From NCBI GenBank assembly GCA_028709805.1, contig JAQUTL010000024.1, positions 1-42,165 of the forward strand: DNA of 42,165 nucleotides. Reading direction: 5' to 3'. This stretch comes from Victivallaceae bacterium (GTDB lineage Bacteria > Verrucomicrobiota > Lentisphaeria > Victivallales > Victivallaceae). Below are positions 23,589 through 30,666 of this stretch, one piece after another. The notes below the pieces were generated by a model that saw only the letters and a program-made list of their open reading frames with translations, had not been told where the DNA came from and searched no databases. The translations under genes and the position numbers were made by a program. Each line of letters opens with the position of its first letter. The first letter of the stretch is position 1.

Positions 23589-24800
23589 TCAGCCCTGCAC
23601 GGTTCCGGAGGCGGTTTCGCGCGTCAGCACCGGGTTCTCCGCGGTGTTGTTGATCACCACGCCGCCGGAAGTGACGTTGACCGGCAGCGGATTTGCGGCG
23701 GTGTTGTTGATCACCACGCCGCCGGAAGTGACGTTGACCGGCAGCGGATTTGCGGCGGTGTTGGCCACAATAACCTTCTGCGCGGCCGGTTCGTCGCTGC
23801 CGAGCTGCACCTTGGTGTAGTCGAGCGCGGCCGCGGCGTCGAGGTCGCCGATCCGGTAGTCGAGATTCTCACTCTGGTAGTGTTCGATCTGATCCTTGCG
23901 CGCATTGTCCTTGATCTGCTTGCGGATCGAACCGTCCTGCACATAGCGCTGCAGATTGGCGGGATCGATGACCATCAGACCGTAGTCCGGGAATCCGGCC
24001 GGGCAGACGGACTGCATGCCGGCGAATCCCTTCGCCAGCACCGCCATCGCCTGTTTCTCGGTCGGCTTGCGTCCGTACAGATCGTAGAGCACCTCGGCTT
24101 CATGAGCCAGCAGACGGCGGCCGATGATGACGGTCTCGCGGCCGTTGCGCCGCTCCACCGGGATCAGGTTCAGTAGATCGTAACAGGCGGAGTCGAGATT
24201 AGTGTAATCCGATCCGGCGCCGCCGATCGTGATATGGTCGTTGCCGGAGGCGGGCTGAATGTAATTCGCAGATTTGTTGGTCTTGAGATCATGCAGCCAG
24301 CCGGGATGAACGTCCTGCAGCAGGGGGTTGTTGGCGCGGTCGCTGGTGGCCGCGTGGCTCTCGCCATACCAGCCGATCAACAGCAGATCCAGCGCGATCC
24401 GGCGCAGCACCATCTGCCCGACGCGCGCGGCGTAGTCCGGGAACCGGCGCCACTGGTCGAGTTCCTCATAGCGGATGCCGTAGTCGAAGTTGACCTGTTT
24501 ACACAAATAATTCCGTTCGGTTTTGGCGGTGAGAAAGGCCGGGGTGCGCTCACCGGCGCCGGTGGTGTCGGTGGTGCCGGCAATGGTGCCGGTGATGCCC
24601 AGCGTCACCACGCGTCCGGCGATGTCGGTGGTCGGGATCACACTGGTGCGCGCCAGGAACGCGTCGGACTCCTGGATCGCGTCGATCAGCTGGAGCGCCT
24701 TGGGAACGTCAATGGTGAACATTTCCGTGGCGTCGGCCACGCCGTAAAAAGCCGCCATTTTGGCGACCATTTCAGTAAACTGCTTCTGGGAATAAAACAT
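23589..24800 (-). CDS. Major capsid protein, gpN-like, with extended C-terminal tail
   Basis: 403 residues. The body (to about 335) matches P2 gpN: MAAFYGVADATEMFTIDVPKALQLIDAIQESDAFL near the start, NYLCKQVNFDYGIRYEELDQWRRFPDYAARVGQMVLRRIALD, and GWYGESHA. After the normal end comes a Pro-Val-rich extension of two identical 19-residue units (NPLPVNVTSGGVVINNTAA), followed by NPVLTRETASG. It could be displayed on the capsid surface. The gene sits between scaffold O and terminase M, in P2 order. Confidence 0.88.
   Translation of the reverse strand: MFYSQKQFTEMVAKMAAFYGVADATEMFTIDVPKALQLIDAIQESDAFLARTSVIPTTDIAGRVVTLGITGTIAGTTDTTGAGERTPAFLTAKTERNYLCKQVNFDYGIRYEELDQWRRFPDYAARVGQMVLRRIALDLLLIGWYGESHAATSDRANNPLLQDVHPGWLHDLKTNKSANYIQPASGNDHITIGGAGSDYTNLDSACYDLLNLIPVERRNGRETVIIGRRLLAHEAEVLYDLYGRKPTEKQAMAVLAKGFAGMQSVCPAGFPDYGLMVIDPANLQRYVQDGSIRKQIKDNARKDQIEHYQSENLDYRIGDLDAAAALDYTKVQLGSDEPAAQKVIVANTAANPLPVNVTSGGVVINNTAANPLPVNVTSGGVVINNTAENPVLTRETASGTVQG
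23643..23756 (-). repeat. 57-bp exact tandem duplication at the 3' end of the capsid gene
   Basis: GGTGTTGTTGATCACCACGC marks the start of each unit (plus strand); the unit is 57 bp, present twice without mismatch, with the start of a third. It is in frame and encodes 19 residues per unit. Exact identity implies a recent duplication or ongoing homogenisation. Confidence 0.85.
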
Positions 24801-24814
24801 TTGGCAATCTCTCC

Positions 24815-25741
24815 TTAAAGAATAAATCCGTTGTCATTTTCAGCGGCGCCGGAAGATACCTTTTCCGCCTTGCCCGGCTGTTTGGCGAGCGCGGCGTCGA
24901 GTTTTGCCGCCAGCCCCTCAACGCTGGTCTTCAGCGCGGCGTAGCTTTCCTGCAGCTTCCTGTAGTCGCCGGAAAGTTCGCCGCCGTCTCCGGCCTTGCC
25001 GCCGGAACTGTTTTCGCCGCTGTCTCCGGCGTCGGTGTCGGGACTGTTTTTGTCGCTGTCGCCGGCGCCGGCGTCGGTGCCGGAATCGTTTTCGGTAAAC
25101 TTTTTCAGCTCGCTCTGAAGCGATTCAAGCTGAGCCTTGAACGGCTGGAGCGCCTCATTCACTGCGCCGGTGAGTTCTTCCTTGGTCATGGTGTTGTCTT
25201 CCTTTTCCTGATTGTTTCTGTTGAAAAATTTTGCAAGCGCGTCGTTGACCGCCTCGCGGATCAGATCAGCCGCGGAACGTCTGGAGACGGAAAGCTTTTC
25301 CGCCTTGACCGCTTCGCCGGTTTCAAGCGCGGAATTGTCGCCGAGTGCGGAGAAGTGCATTTCGCTGGTCCCTAAACTTGCCGGATTGTCGGTTGCCGCC
25401 AGTCCCACCAGATAGGGTTCTCCGGTTTTGGCGAAGTTTTTTACATATTCGATCGAGAAAAACAACCCCATCGCCTCGCCGTTGTACAGATAATAATACT
25501 TGTTCGGGCGGATCCGCGCCTGCAACTCCACTTTCCCGCCGGATTCAACCGTCCGCAGTTCGCGCACGGTTCCGAGATTGCCGTAAACGTGATTGTAATT
25601 GATTACCGCAGTGTAATCGTTGACGTTGTAGCTCTTCGCCATGCGTTTCAACGTGTCCGCGGCAAGTTCGCGGCCGTCGATGGTGGCTCCCGCGCGGGCG
25701 ATGGTCACCCAGTCTGTGTAACTGCCGGTTGCAATTGGCAT
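24815..25741 (-). CDS. Capsid scaffold and maturation protease, gpO-like
   Basis: 308 residues. The N-terminal 130 match gpO (WVTIARAGATIDGRELAADTLKRMAKSYNVNDYTAVINYNHVYGNLG, GLAATDNPASLGTSEM), with His51 and a serine at 96 as candidate protease residues. The C-terminal half is scaffold-like: coiled coil about 195-215, and a Gly/Asp/Ser-rich linker (GAGDSDKNSPDTDAGDSG). It processes capsid, portal and itself during head assembly. It is the first gene of the minus late operon, divergent from P. Confidence 0.85.
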   Translation of the reverse strand: MPIATGSYTDWVTIARAGATIDGRELAADTLKRMAKSYNVNDYTAVINYNHVYGNLGTVRELRTVESGGKVELQARIRPNKYYYLYNGEAMGLFFSIEYVKNFAKTGEPYLVGLAATDNPASLGTSEMHFSALGDNSALETGEAVKAEKLSVSRRSAADLIREAVNDALAKFFNRNNQEKEDNTMTKEELTGAVNEALQPFKAQLESLQSELKKFTENDSGTDAGAGDSDKNSPDTDAGDSGENSSGGKAGDGGELSGDYRKLQESYAALKTSVEGLAAKLDAALAKQPGKAEKVSSGAAENDNGFIL

Positions 25742-25821
25742 TTATTCCTCCACAAAAAAGTTTATTTTTCTTCGTCAAAGATGATTTTACCTCCTGAAAA
25801 TCCTGCTTCAACCGCGGTTTA

Positions 25822-25864
25822 GTGTGATAAAGTGTGATAATCAGAAAATCACACCACATCACAC
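25822..25864. promoter_or_regulatory. Perfect 43-bp dyad in the divergent late control region
   Basis: GTGTGAT-AAA-GTGTGAT, a 9-bp centre, then ATCACAC-CAC-ATCACAC: four identical heptamers arranged as a perfect two-fold dyad between the divergent O (25,741) and P (25,909) genes. P2 Ogr and P4 delta activate late promoters from dyads of the TGT-N12-ACA kind near -55. The spacing here differs, but position, symmetry and the Ogr-like gene 2 kb away make this the best candidate activator site. Confidence 0.65.
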
Positions 25865-25908
25865 AAAAAGTTAATGGACGCGCATTTTTAATGCGCTATT
25901 GTGGACAT

Positions 25909-27657
25909 ATGAAATATTCGGATGACATCAAAAATGATGCCCGGAAGCGCTACGCCTCCGGCGCCACGATTCAGGAGGTGGCGGACGCTCTGAACGTTGA
26001 GCCGCGCACCTTGTACAACTGGGCAAAACAGCAAAACTGGACACAGAATGCGCCGCGCGCCGGCGTGGCCGCCGCGGTCGAATCGCGCATCGGCTATCTG
26101 CTGGACAAGCCGGGGAAAAGTCTGCTTGAACTTCTGGAACTGGAGCGATTGCTCGACCATTACCGGACTATGCAGCTGGACGCCGCCCGGCGGAACCTGC
26201 GGAAAGACGCGGACCGCCCCGACAAGCGCCGGCCGGCGGAGATCGACGACCGGAGCCGCACCGCCGCCGAACGGCCCAAACGCGGCCGAAAACCTGGCAG
26301 CAACGATTTCACCTGGATCGAAACCGCCGACGTGATGGACAAGTTCCGCGATGGGCTTTTCGATTATCAGCTCCAGCTCTGGGAACACCGGCGCGAGCGC
26401 ACCCGGAACATCCTCAAAAGCCGCCAGATCGGGCTTACCTTTTATTTTGCACGCGAGGCGTTCGCCGATGCGCTGCTCTCAGGGCGCAACAAAATTTTTC
26501 TCTCGGCCTCCCGCGCCCAGGCGGAAATATTCAAGGATTACATAAAAGAGTTCGCGCGCGACTGGTTTGAGGTTGAATTGAAAGGCGGCCAGCAGATCGT
26601 GCTTCACACTCCGCACGGCACCGCGACATTGTATTTCCTTTCCACCAACAGCTCGACCGGTCAGGGGCGGCACGGCGACGTCTATCTTGATGAATATTTC
26701 TGGATGCCCGGCTTCAACAAGGTAAAGAAATTGATCTCAGCCTCCGCCAGCCAGAAACAATGGTCTCGGACTTTCTTCTCCACCCCGTCCACCACCACGC
26801 ACGAAGCGTACACCTACTGGACAGGCGACGAATACAACGAGCGCAACCGCCGCGCCAACAAGCCGCTCGCGGAATTTCCGGACTTTGAGACGCTGCGCAA
26901 GGCGCCGACCGCCTGCCCGGACGGTCAGATGCGCTGGATCATCACGCTGGACGACGCGGAGAGGCTGGGCTGCACCCTGTTCGACCGCGCCCAGCTGGAG
27001 CTGGAATATTCGCCTGAAGAGTTCAAGCAGCTTTTCATGTGCCGCTTCATCGATGACAAGGAGTCGGTGTTCAAATTCGCCGAACTCCGCGAGTGCCTGG
27101 GCGACGCGGCAGGATTTCCGAAAGATCCGCGCCGGGTCTGGATCGGCTACGATCCGTCACGGGTGCGCGACGGCGCCTGCATCGTGGTGGTGGCGCCGCC
27201 TGACAACTATAAGGGAACCTTCTACGTCATCGAAAAGATCACACTAAGAAACGCAAGCTGGAGCGAACAGGCGCGGACGATCCGCGAGCTGACCGAGAAA
27301 TACAATGTCGAATTTATCGGCATCGACGCGACCGGCCCCGGCTCCGGCGTGCTGGAGATGGTGCGATTGTTCTTCCCGCGCGCCACCGCAATTGTTTACA
27401 CGACCGAGGTCAAAACCAAACTTGTCCTGAAAGCGCAGTCCGTGATCGGCGACCGCCGGATCAAATGGGACGCCGGATATTCCGACATCGCCGCCGGTTT
27501 TCTCCAGATCAAAAAATCCGCCGCCGGAAATGCCATCATCTATTACGCCGACCGCAGCGAGAAGACCGGTCACGCCGACGCCGCCTGGGCGATCATGCAT
27601 GCACTGAGCAACGAGGATCTGATCCTGACCGAACGCGGAAGTGTTTGGAGCTTATAA
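25909..27657 (+). CDS. Terminase ATPase (large) subunit, gpP-like
   Basis: Powers DNA packaging. 582 residues from the ATG at 25,909; the open frame runs further upstream through the dyad, which I exclude. An N-terminal HTH (RYASGATIQEVADALNVEPRTLYNW) is typical of gpP. The ATPase has the variant Walker A SRQIGLT (about 171-177) and Walker B VYLDE (about 258-262). A C-terminal RNase H-like nuclease carries acidic residues in WIGYDPS, GIDATG and HADAAW. It is divergent from O as in P2, but the portal gene that normally follows it is missing; repeat D and the activator gene follow instead. Confidence 0.92.
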   Translation: MKYSDDIKNDARKRYASGATIQEVADALNVEPRTLYNWAKQQNWTQNAPRAGVAAAVESRIGYLLDKPGKSLLELLELERLLDHYRTMQLDAARRNLRKDADRPDKRRPAEIDDRSRTAAERPKRGRKPGSNDFTWIETADVMDKFRDGLFDYQLQLWEHRRERTRNILKSRQIGLTFYFAREAFADALLSGRNKIFLSASRAQAEIFKDYIKEFARDWFEVELKGGQQIVLHTPHGTATLYFLSTNSSTGQGRHGDVYLDEYFWMPGFNKVKKLISASASQKQWSRTFFSTPSTTTHEAYTYWTGDEYNERNRRANKPLAEFPDFETLRKAPTACPDGQMRWIITLDDAERLGCTLFDRAQLELEYSPEEFKQLFMCRFIDDKESVFKFAELRECLGDAAGFPKDPRRVWIGYDPSRVRDGACIVVVAPPDNYKGTFYVIEKITLRNASWSEQARTIRELTEKYNVEFIGIDATGPGSGVLEMVRLFFPRATAIVYTTEVKTKLVLKAQSVIGDRRIKWDAGYSDIAAGFLQIKKSAAGNAIIYYADRSEKTGHADAAWAIMHALSNEDLILTERGSVWSL

Positions 27658-27660
27658 TAT

Positions 27661-27777
27661 CTCCAAAAAGTTGCCAGCCTCGCCGTTTGAGGCTCGGCTC
27701 CGCTTCGCGGCTCCGGGTACTTTTCGGAGCCTCGGCCTCCGGCGCTCCGTGCGGCGGCGCCGTACTCGCACCTGCGG
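27661..27777 (+). repeat. Dispersed palindromic repeat, copy D
   Basis: 117 bp starting 4 bp after the terminase stop, in the same plus-strand orientation as A and B, but downstream of a plus-strand gene. The first 60 bp are identical to copy A. The central part differs (CGGAGCCTCGGCC). It separates the terminase gene from the promoter of the activator gene. Confidence 0.85.
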
Positions 27778-27825
27778 CAGGGTGATGAGATACGGCGTTT
27801 ACAGAACAGCAATAATGAAAAACAT

Positions 27826-27854
27826 TTGACAAATTCATCATTTCGCTATATATT
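27826..27854 (+). promoter_or_regulatory. Promoter of the Ogr-like activator
   Basis: TTGACA (27,826-27,831), a 17-nt spacer and TATATT (27,849-27,854): near-consensus. It lies between repeat D and the gene, and places the transcript start downstream of the longer in-frame start, which supports ATG 27,894. Confidence 0.7.
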
Positions 27855-27893
27855 GTGTATCAATGCTTAATAGGGGTAAGGGGAACACTACCA

Positions 27894-28163
27894 ATGCGTG
27901 TTACATGTCCACATTGCGGCGCACGGGCGATCGTCACCCACCGCAAGCCGATCAACGTCCGTGCTTCGGAAATATACGCCGTCTGCACCAGCGAGGAATG
28001 CGCCGCCCGGTTCGTCCTCCGGCTGTCGTATCAATATGACGTGACGCCGCCGGTGTCACTCCTGACCGACAGCCTTTATGAACGCATCGCCAATTTGCCG
28101 CCGGCCGACCGCGCCCGGATCATCGCCGCCTTCGCGCCTAAGGCTCAACTTCCTCTGCTTTGA
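27894..28163 (+). CDS. ogr: Ogr/Delta-type zinc-finger late transcription activator
   Basis: 89 residues from ATG 27,894 (AAGGGGA upstream). The first 60 residues are the Ogr/Delta finger: CPHC near the start, then VCTSEECAARFVLRLSYQYDVTPP, giving C-x2-C and C-x4-5-C ligands. These proteins bind RNA polymerase alpha and activate phage late promoters. The tail (SLYERIANLPPADRARIIAAF) is longer than in minimal members. It has its own strong promoter. Likely targets are the dyad between O and P and other late start points. The 3' end overlaps the convergent gene by 26 bp. Confidence 0.8.
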   Translation: MRVTCPHCGARAIVTHRKPINVRASEIYAVCTSEECAARFVLRLSYQYDVTPPVSLLTDSLYERIANLPPADRARIIAAFAPKAQLPLL

Positions 28164-28419
28164 AACAGAGCTTGCACTTGGGAAAATTTTTTGCGGCGTC
28201 CTCTCCGATGCGGCGGCCTTTTCTCCGGTCGTAGTACCGGCATCCTTCAACGTGGACTTTGCCGGACGACGACAGCCAGTAGGTCTTCTGGCTGCGCTCG
28301 TAGAAGTACGCCGCCCAGTCGAGCGCGATCAGCAGCGCCAGCAGCAGAATCACCGCCGCCAGCGCCGCCGCCGCGATTTTCAGCGTTCGTTTCACGCCGT
28401 CACCGTGACATCCGCCCAA
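28138..28419 (-). CDS. Membrane protein with Cys-rich CRYYD...CKLC tail
   Basis: Up to 93 residues. The start is uncertain: TTG 28,419 lies close to AGGAG, and GTG 28,395 is the alternative. A membrane segment (about 15-36, AAAALAAVILLLALLIAL) is followed by a short domain GKVHVEGCRYYDRRKGRRIG...FPKCKLC, with three or four cysteines plus His as likely metal ligands, like the small HxxxC(R/K)Y...CxxC domains seen at the ends of other small membrane proteins. It is the last gene of the accessory minus operon. Function unknown. Confidence 0.5.
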   Translation of the reverse strand: MGGCHGDGVKRTLKIAAAALAAVILLLALLIALDWAAYFYERSQKTYWLSSSGKVHVEGCRYYDRRKGRRIGEDAAKNFPKCKLCFKAEEVEP

Positions 28420-28425
28420 TCTCTC

Positions 28426-28938
28426 CTACGCTTCAGGAGGCTCGCCGAACGCAGCGATATATTCTTCCGCACTGCAAAACTCTTCGCACCATTTGCGAGC
28501 CTCGACTTCGGTAAGGGGAAATATATTCTCTCCTCCGCAGGAAGCATTATTCCCGCATGGTCTTGAGTATTTGGTCATTGCACCGCCATCGCCCGCAAGG
28601 AAAAAAGAGCCATTTTTTGTTCTGTAGAGTTCTTCACAGAGATAACGAAAATCTCCTGGTACGAAACCGTTTTCGTATTCCGCGATCATGGTGGCGGTGG
28701 CGGTGTTGTAGAGCTTGCCGTCAATTATCTTTTTCTGTATTCTCTCGTTCATTTTTTTCTCCATTTTAATGTTACTGAGCGCCATTTTTAACGAATTTGC
28801 GAACATCTCAACCTCGTAAGGAATGACTCGCGCCCCGGAGGCATACGCCTGTATGGTCGCTGAAGATTTGTTAGTTAGCTCGCCCAGCTTAACCGCTGTG
28901 ATTCCGTTAGTGATTTGTGAAAATTCTTCGCTTGTCAT
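28426..28938 (-). CDS. HTH protein fused to a plasmid/phage accessory domain
   Basis: 170 residues. Residues 1-55 read as a DNA-binding helix-turn-helix of the short phage type (GITAVKLGELTNKSSATIQAYASGARVIPYEVE). Residues 68-165 match a domain I have often seen on plasmids and phages, with no known function: a start of the form GKLYNTATATMIAEY, an LYRTKNGSFFLAGDGGAMTKY core, and PLTEVEARKWCEE at the end. The pairing suggests autoregulation or control of a partner. It is followed 7 bp later by the membrane gene. Confidence 0.5.
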   Translation of the reverse strand: MTSEEFSQITNGITAVKLGELTNKSSATIQAYASGARVIPYEVEMFANSLKMALSNIKMEKKMNERIQKKIIDGKLYNTATATMIAEYENGFVPGDFRYLCEELYRTKNGSFFLAGDGGAMTKYSRPCGNNASCGGENIFPLTEVEARKWCEEFCSAEEYIAAFGEPPEA

Positions 28939-28942
28939 TTAT

Positions 28943-29383
28943 TTACTCCTCATCGTTCAGGTTTGATATTTCTTTAAAAATTTCACTTGCAGCCGCGCGA
29001 ACCTTTGCGATTTCATGACCAGTGTACTCCGTGGCGTAGCGCTTCGCTTCATCTGCTGTATCTATCACGATCAAGTTGTTAAGGTCAGATGCAAGGAAGC
29101 TCCGTGCCTCCGCCTCCTCATCAAAGCCCTTACCGGCGAAGAACTCGCTGTTTCCTGAATCGTCTGAAACGTGGACGATGGGGAACTCAAGGGTTCTCGC
29201 CGCCTCAGCCCATTCTGCCGGCAGGTCTTCTGCGCTTCCCCAGGCATCTGCCATCTCATCCAAACTGGCAAATGTCTCTGTCATCCAGCCCTCCTCATAC
29301 GCCACCTCAGCGAAAGAGGTGCAGTTGAAAGTTTTGATTCCGGTTTGATGATGTACTTCGATGCAATAATGTTTGTTGTTCAT
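28943..29383 (-). CDS. Acidic protein of unknown function (146 aa)
   Basis: By my count 31 Asp/Glu against 10 Lys/Arg. It starts like a small beta-rich domain (MNNKHYCIEVHHQTGIKTFNC) and continues helical and acidic. No family is recognised. Strong acidity and position in an accessory operon with another acidic gene would suit a DNA-mimic inhibitor, but this is a guess. Preceded by AGGAG. Confidence 0.5.
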   Translation of the reverse strand: MNNKHYCIEVHHQTGIKTFNCTSFAEVAYEEGWMTETFASLDEMADAWGSAEDLPAEWAEAARTLEFPIVHVSDDSGNSEFFAGKGFDEEAEARSFLASDLNNLIVIDTADEAKRYATEYTGHEIAKVRAAASEIFKEISNLNDEE

Positions 29384-29438
29384 GCTTAAACTCCTTTTGT
29401 GATGCGCTGGGGATTTCTCCCCAGCTGCTTTTTGTTAT

Positions 29439-29732
29439 TTATTCCTCTTCGTCGCCTTGGTTCTGCGCTTCCTCTTCCAGCAGCTGGCTGGCTGCTTCCT
29501 CAGCGCACATGATGCAATCCTCAACACTTTCCCACTCAGTGCCACACAGTCCATCAGACCATCCACGAGCGTCAAAATTTTCAAGCTCTTCAAAAGTTTT
29601 TTCAGTAGCTTCGACGTAGTTCTTAGTGGCGACAGCGTCAAACAAGCGCTTCATGCTCAAAGAATCGCTTACTTTCGCGTCGCGCATTGCGTTCTCGTAC
29701 ATCTCATCAGTGCTGCCTATTAAATTCATCAT
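29439..29732 (-). CDS. Very acidic protein of unknown function (97 aa)
   Basis: By my count 26 Asp/Glu against 7 Lys/Arg, ending in a run of acids (QNQGDEEE). Two cysteines in EDCIMCAEEA. It is the first gene of the accessory operon, about 60 nt after a perfect consensus promoter, so it should be highly expressed. No family is recognised; a DNA-mimic anti-restriction role is possible but unproved. Confidence 0.5.
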   Translation of the reverse strand: MMNLIGSTDEMYENAMRDAKVSDSLSMKRLFDAVATKNYVEATEKTFEELENFDARGWSDGLCGTEWESVEDCIMCAEEAASQLLEEEAQNQGDEEE

Positions 29733-29789
29733 TTCAAGTTCCTTTTCTTTTTGGTCAATTGGTTTTCGCCTTTTTCTGTCAACACCTAT

Positions 29790-29818
29790 ATTATACCATA
29801 CAAAACAGTTTTTGTCAA
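29790..29818 (-). promoter_or_regulatory. Perfect consensus sigma70 promoter of the accessory operon
   Basis: On the minus strand TTGACA (29,813-29,818), exactly 17 nt, and TATAAT (29,790-29,795). Both hexamers are perfect, which is rare and means strong, probably constitutive transcription of 29,732 down to 28,138, perhaps also in the lysogen. Confidence 0.85.
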
Positions 29819-29900
29819 GTTTTTTTAATACAAATTTATGTTTTTTTTATACTTTTTTACATTTTTGCAATATTTTCGATATTTTCCCCCAAAAAAAGGC

Positions 29901-29931
29901 AAAAAAGAGGCCGGGCGCTGTTCACCCGGCC
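29901..29931 (-). terminator. Intrinsic terminator (minus strand), second of two
   Basis: GGCCGGG/CCCGGCC with a 9-nt loop, followed on the minus strand by TCTTTTTTGCC and more Ts. It stops read-through from the replication operon just before the accessory promoter. Confidence 0.65.
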
Positions 29932-29992
29932 GAAAGGAACCGAAAAACGAATTTTTCCGGTGTTTTTAATATAGCACCGTGCGGAAAAAAGT

Positions 29993-30033
29993 AAAAAAAA
30001 CTCCCCGCCGGGGGGGGGGAGACCGACGGGGAG
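29993..30033 (-). terminator. Intrinsic terminator (minus strand), first of two, with a G10 run
   Basis: CTCCCCG (30,001-30,007) pairs with CGGGGAG (30,027-30,033), followed on the minus strand by eight Ts (29,993-30,000). The loop carries an uninterrupted run of ten Gs on the plus strand, a site prone to sequencing or replication slippage. Confidence 0.6.
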
Positions 30034-30050
30034 AAGCCGGGGGAGGCTTT

Positions 30051-30083
30051 TTATTTTTTCTTTTTACCCTTGCATTTTGCCAT
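30051..30083 (-). CDS. Tiny Cys-Lys-rich reading frame, MAKCKGKKKK
   Basis: Ten codons overlapping the end of the zinc-domain gene in another frame. Its start lies within that gene and its stop just before the terminators. The near twin is MGCKGKKKK at 5756-5785. Two such strings in unrelated places suggest a real peptide type, but 10 residues cannot be judged from one genome. Confidence 0.25.
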   Translation of the reverse strand: MAKCKGKKKK

Positions 30084-30219
30084 GTTTGACAGCCTTTTCA
30101 ACGTTGAATGTCACGCGGTCGGAAAACTCCGCCTGCTTGCCGCGGTTCCAGTTGGACACCGGGCGGAAGTAGCCGCAAACCCGGCTGTAAATTTCACATT
30201 TCTCTCCGCACTTCGCCAT
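30064..30219 (-). CDS. Stand-alone NrdD C-terminal-type zinc domain (51 aa)
   Basis: Starts at ATG 30,219 after AGGAG. The product begins MAKCGEKCEIYSRVCGYF, then RPVSNWNRGKQAEFSDRVTF. This matches the end of anaerobic ribonucleotide reductase NrdD (C-x-x-C type start, SRV.GY.RPV.NWN.GK..EF.DR), but the large reductase body and the glycyl-radical segment are absent and no nrdG is nearby. It may modulate or mimic host NrdD during infection. Recognition is good; function is inference. Confidence 0.6.
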   Translation of the reverse strand: MAKCGEKCEIYSRVCGYFRPVSNWNRGKQAEFSDRVTFNVEKAVKHGKMQG

Positions 30220-30222
30220 TTT

Positions 30223-30411
30223 TCAGCTCCTTTTTAAAGATTTTTTGTATTCTTTCTCCGCCATCGACAACAGCCGGTCGGCGTTTTCAAGATTATTTTT
30301 GACACTTTCCTGCAGCTTCCCGATCTCGCGCAACCGCTGTTTACAGCGATATATCAAATAGATCAGCCAGATACCGCACAGCACCTGAATGGCAAAGATA
30401 TAAAAATTCAT
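30223..30411 (-). CDS. Small membrane protein with coiled-coil tail (62 aa)
   Basis: One N-terminal membrane segment (IFAIQVLCGIWLIYLIY) followed by a charged helix (EIGKLQESVKNNLENADRLLSMAEKEYKK) with heptad spacing. The start overlaps the previous stop by ATGA. Size and topology are like i-spanins or Rz-type lysis proteins, but there is no partner beside it. Function unknown. Confidence 0.5.
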   Translation of the reverse strand: MNFYIFAIQVLCGIWLIYLIYRCKQRLREIGKLQESVKNNLENADRLLSMAEKEYKKSLKRS

Positions 30412-30623
30412 ATTTTTTCAACTGCTCCAGTCAAATAATTTTTCAACTCGTCCAGCTCTTCCGTGACGCGCTCAACCGAATCAAGCGCGTCGCCGAGTTC
30501 GTCCGGATAATCCGCCGTCTCCAGAAGAGCGCGCAGATTATGATAGAGGGCCGAGTAAGCCATCCAATCCGCCGCGATCTTCTCAAGCACCTCCGAAATT
30601 TGTTCTTTCAATTCGTCATTCAT
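30408..30623 (-). CDS. Small helical acidic protein (71 aa)
   Basis: Start chosen at ATG 30,623, 6 nt after GGAG; an earlier TTG would add 12 residues. Two charged helices (MNDELKEQISEVLEKIAADW and DALDSVERVTEELDELKNYL). No family is recognised. Coupled by ATGA to the membrane gene that follows. Confidence 0.5.
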   Translation of the reverse strand: MNDELKEQISEVLEKIAADWMAYSALYHNLRALLETADYPDELGDALDSVERVTEELDELKNYLTGAVEKI

Positions 30624-30666
30624 TTCCTGCTCCATTTGCCATGTTTCGTATTGATTCAAGCAAATT

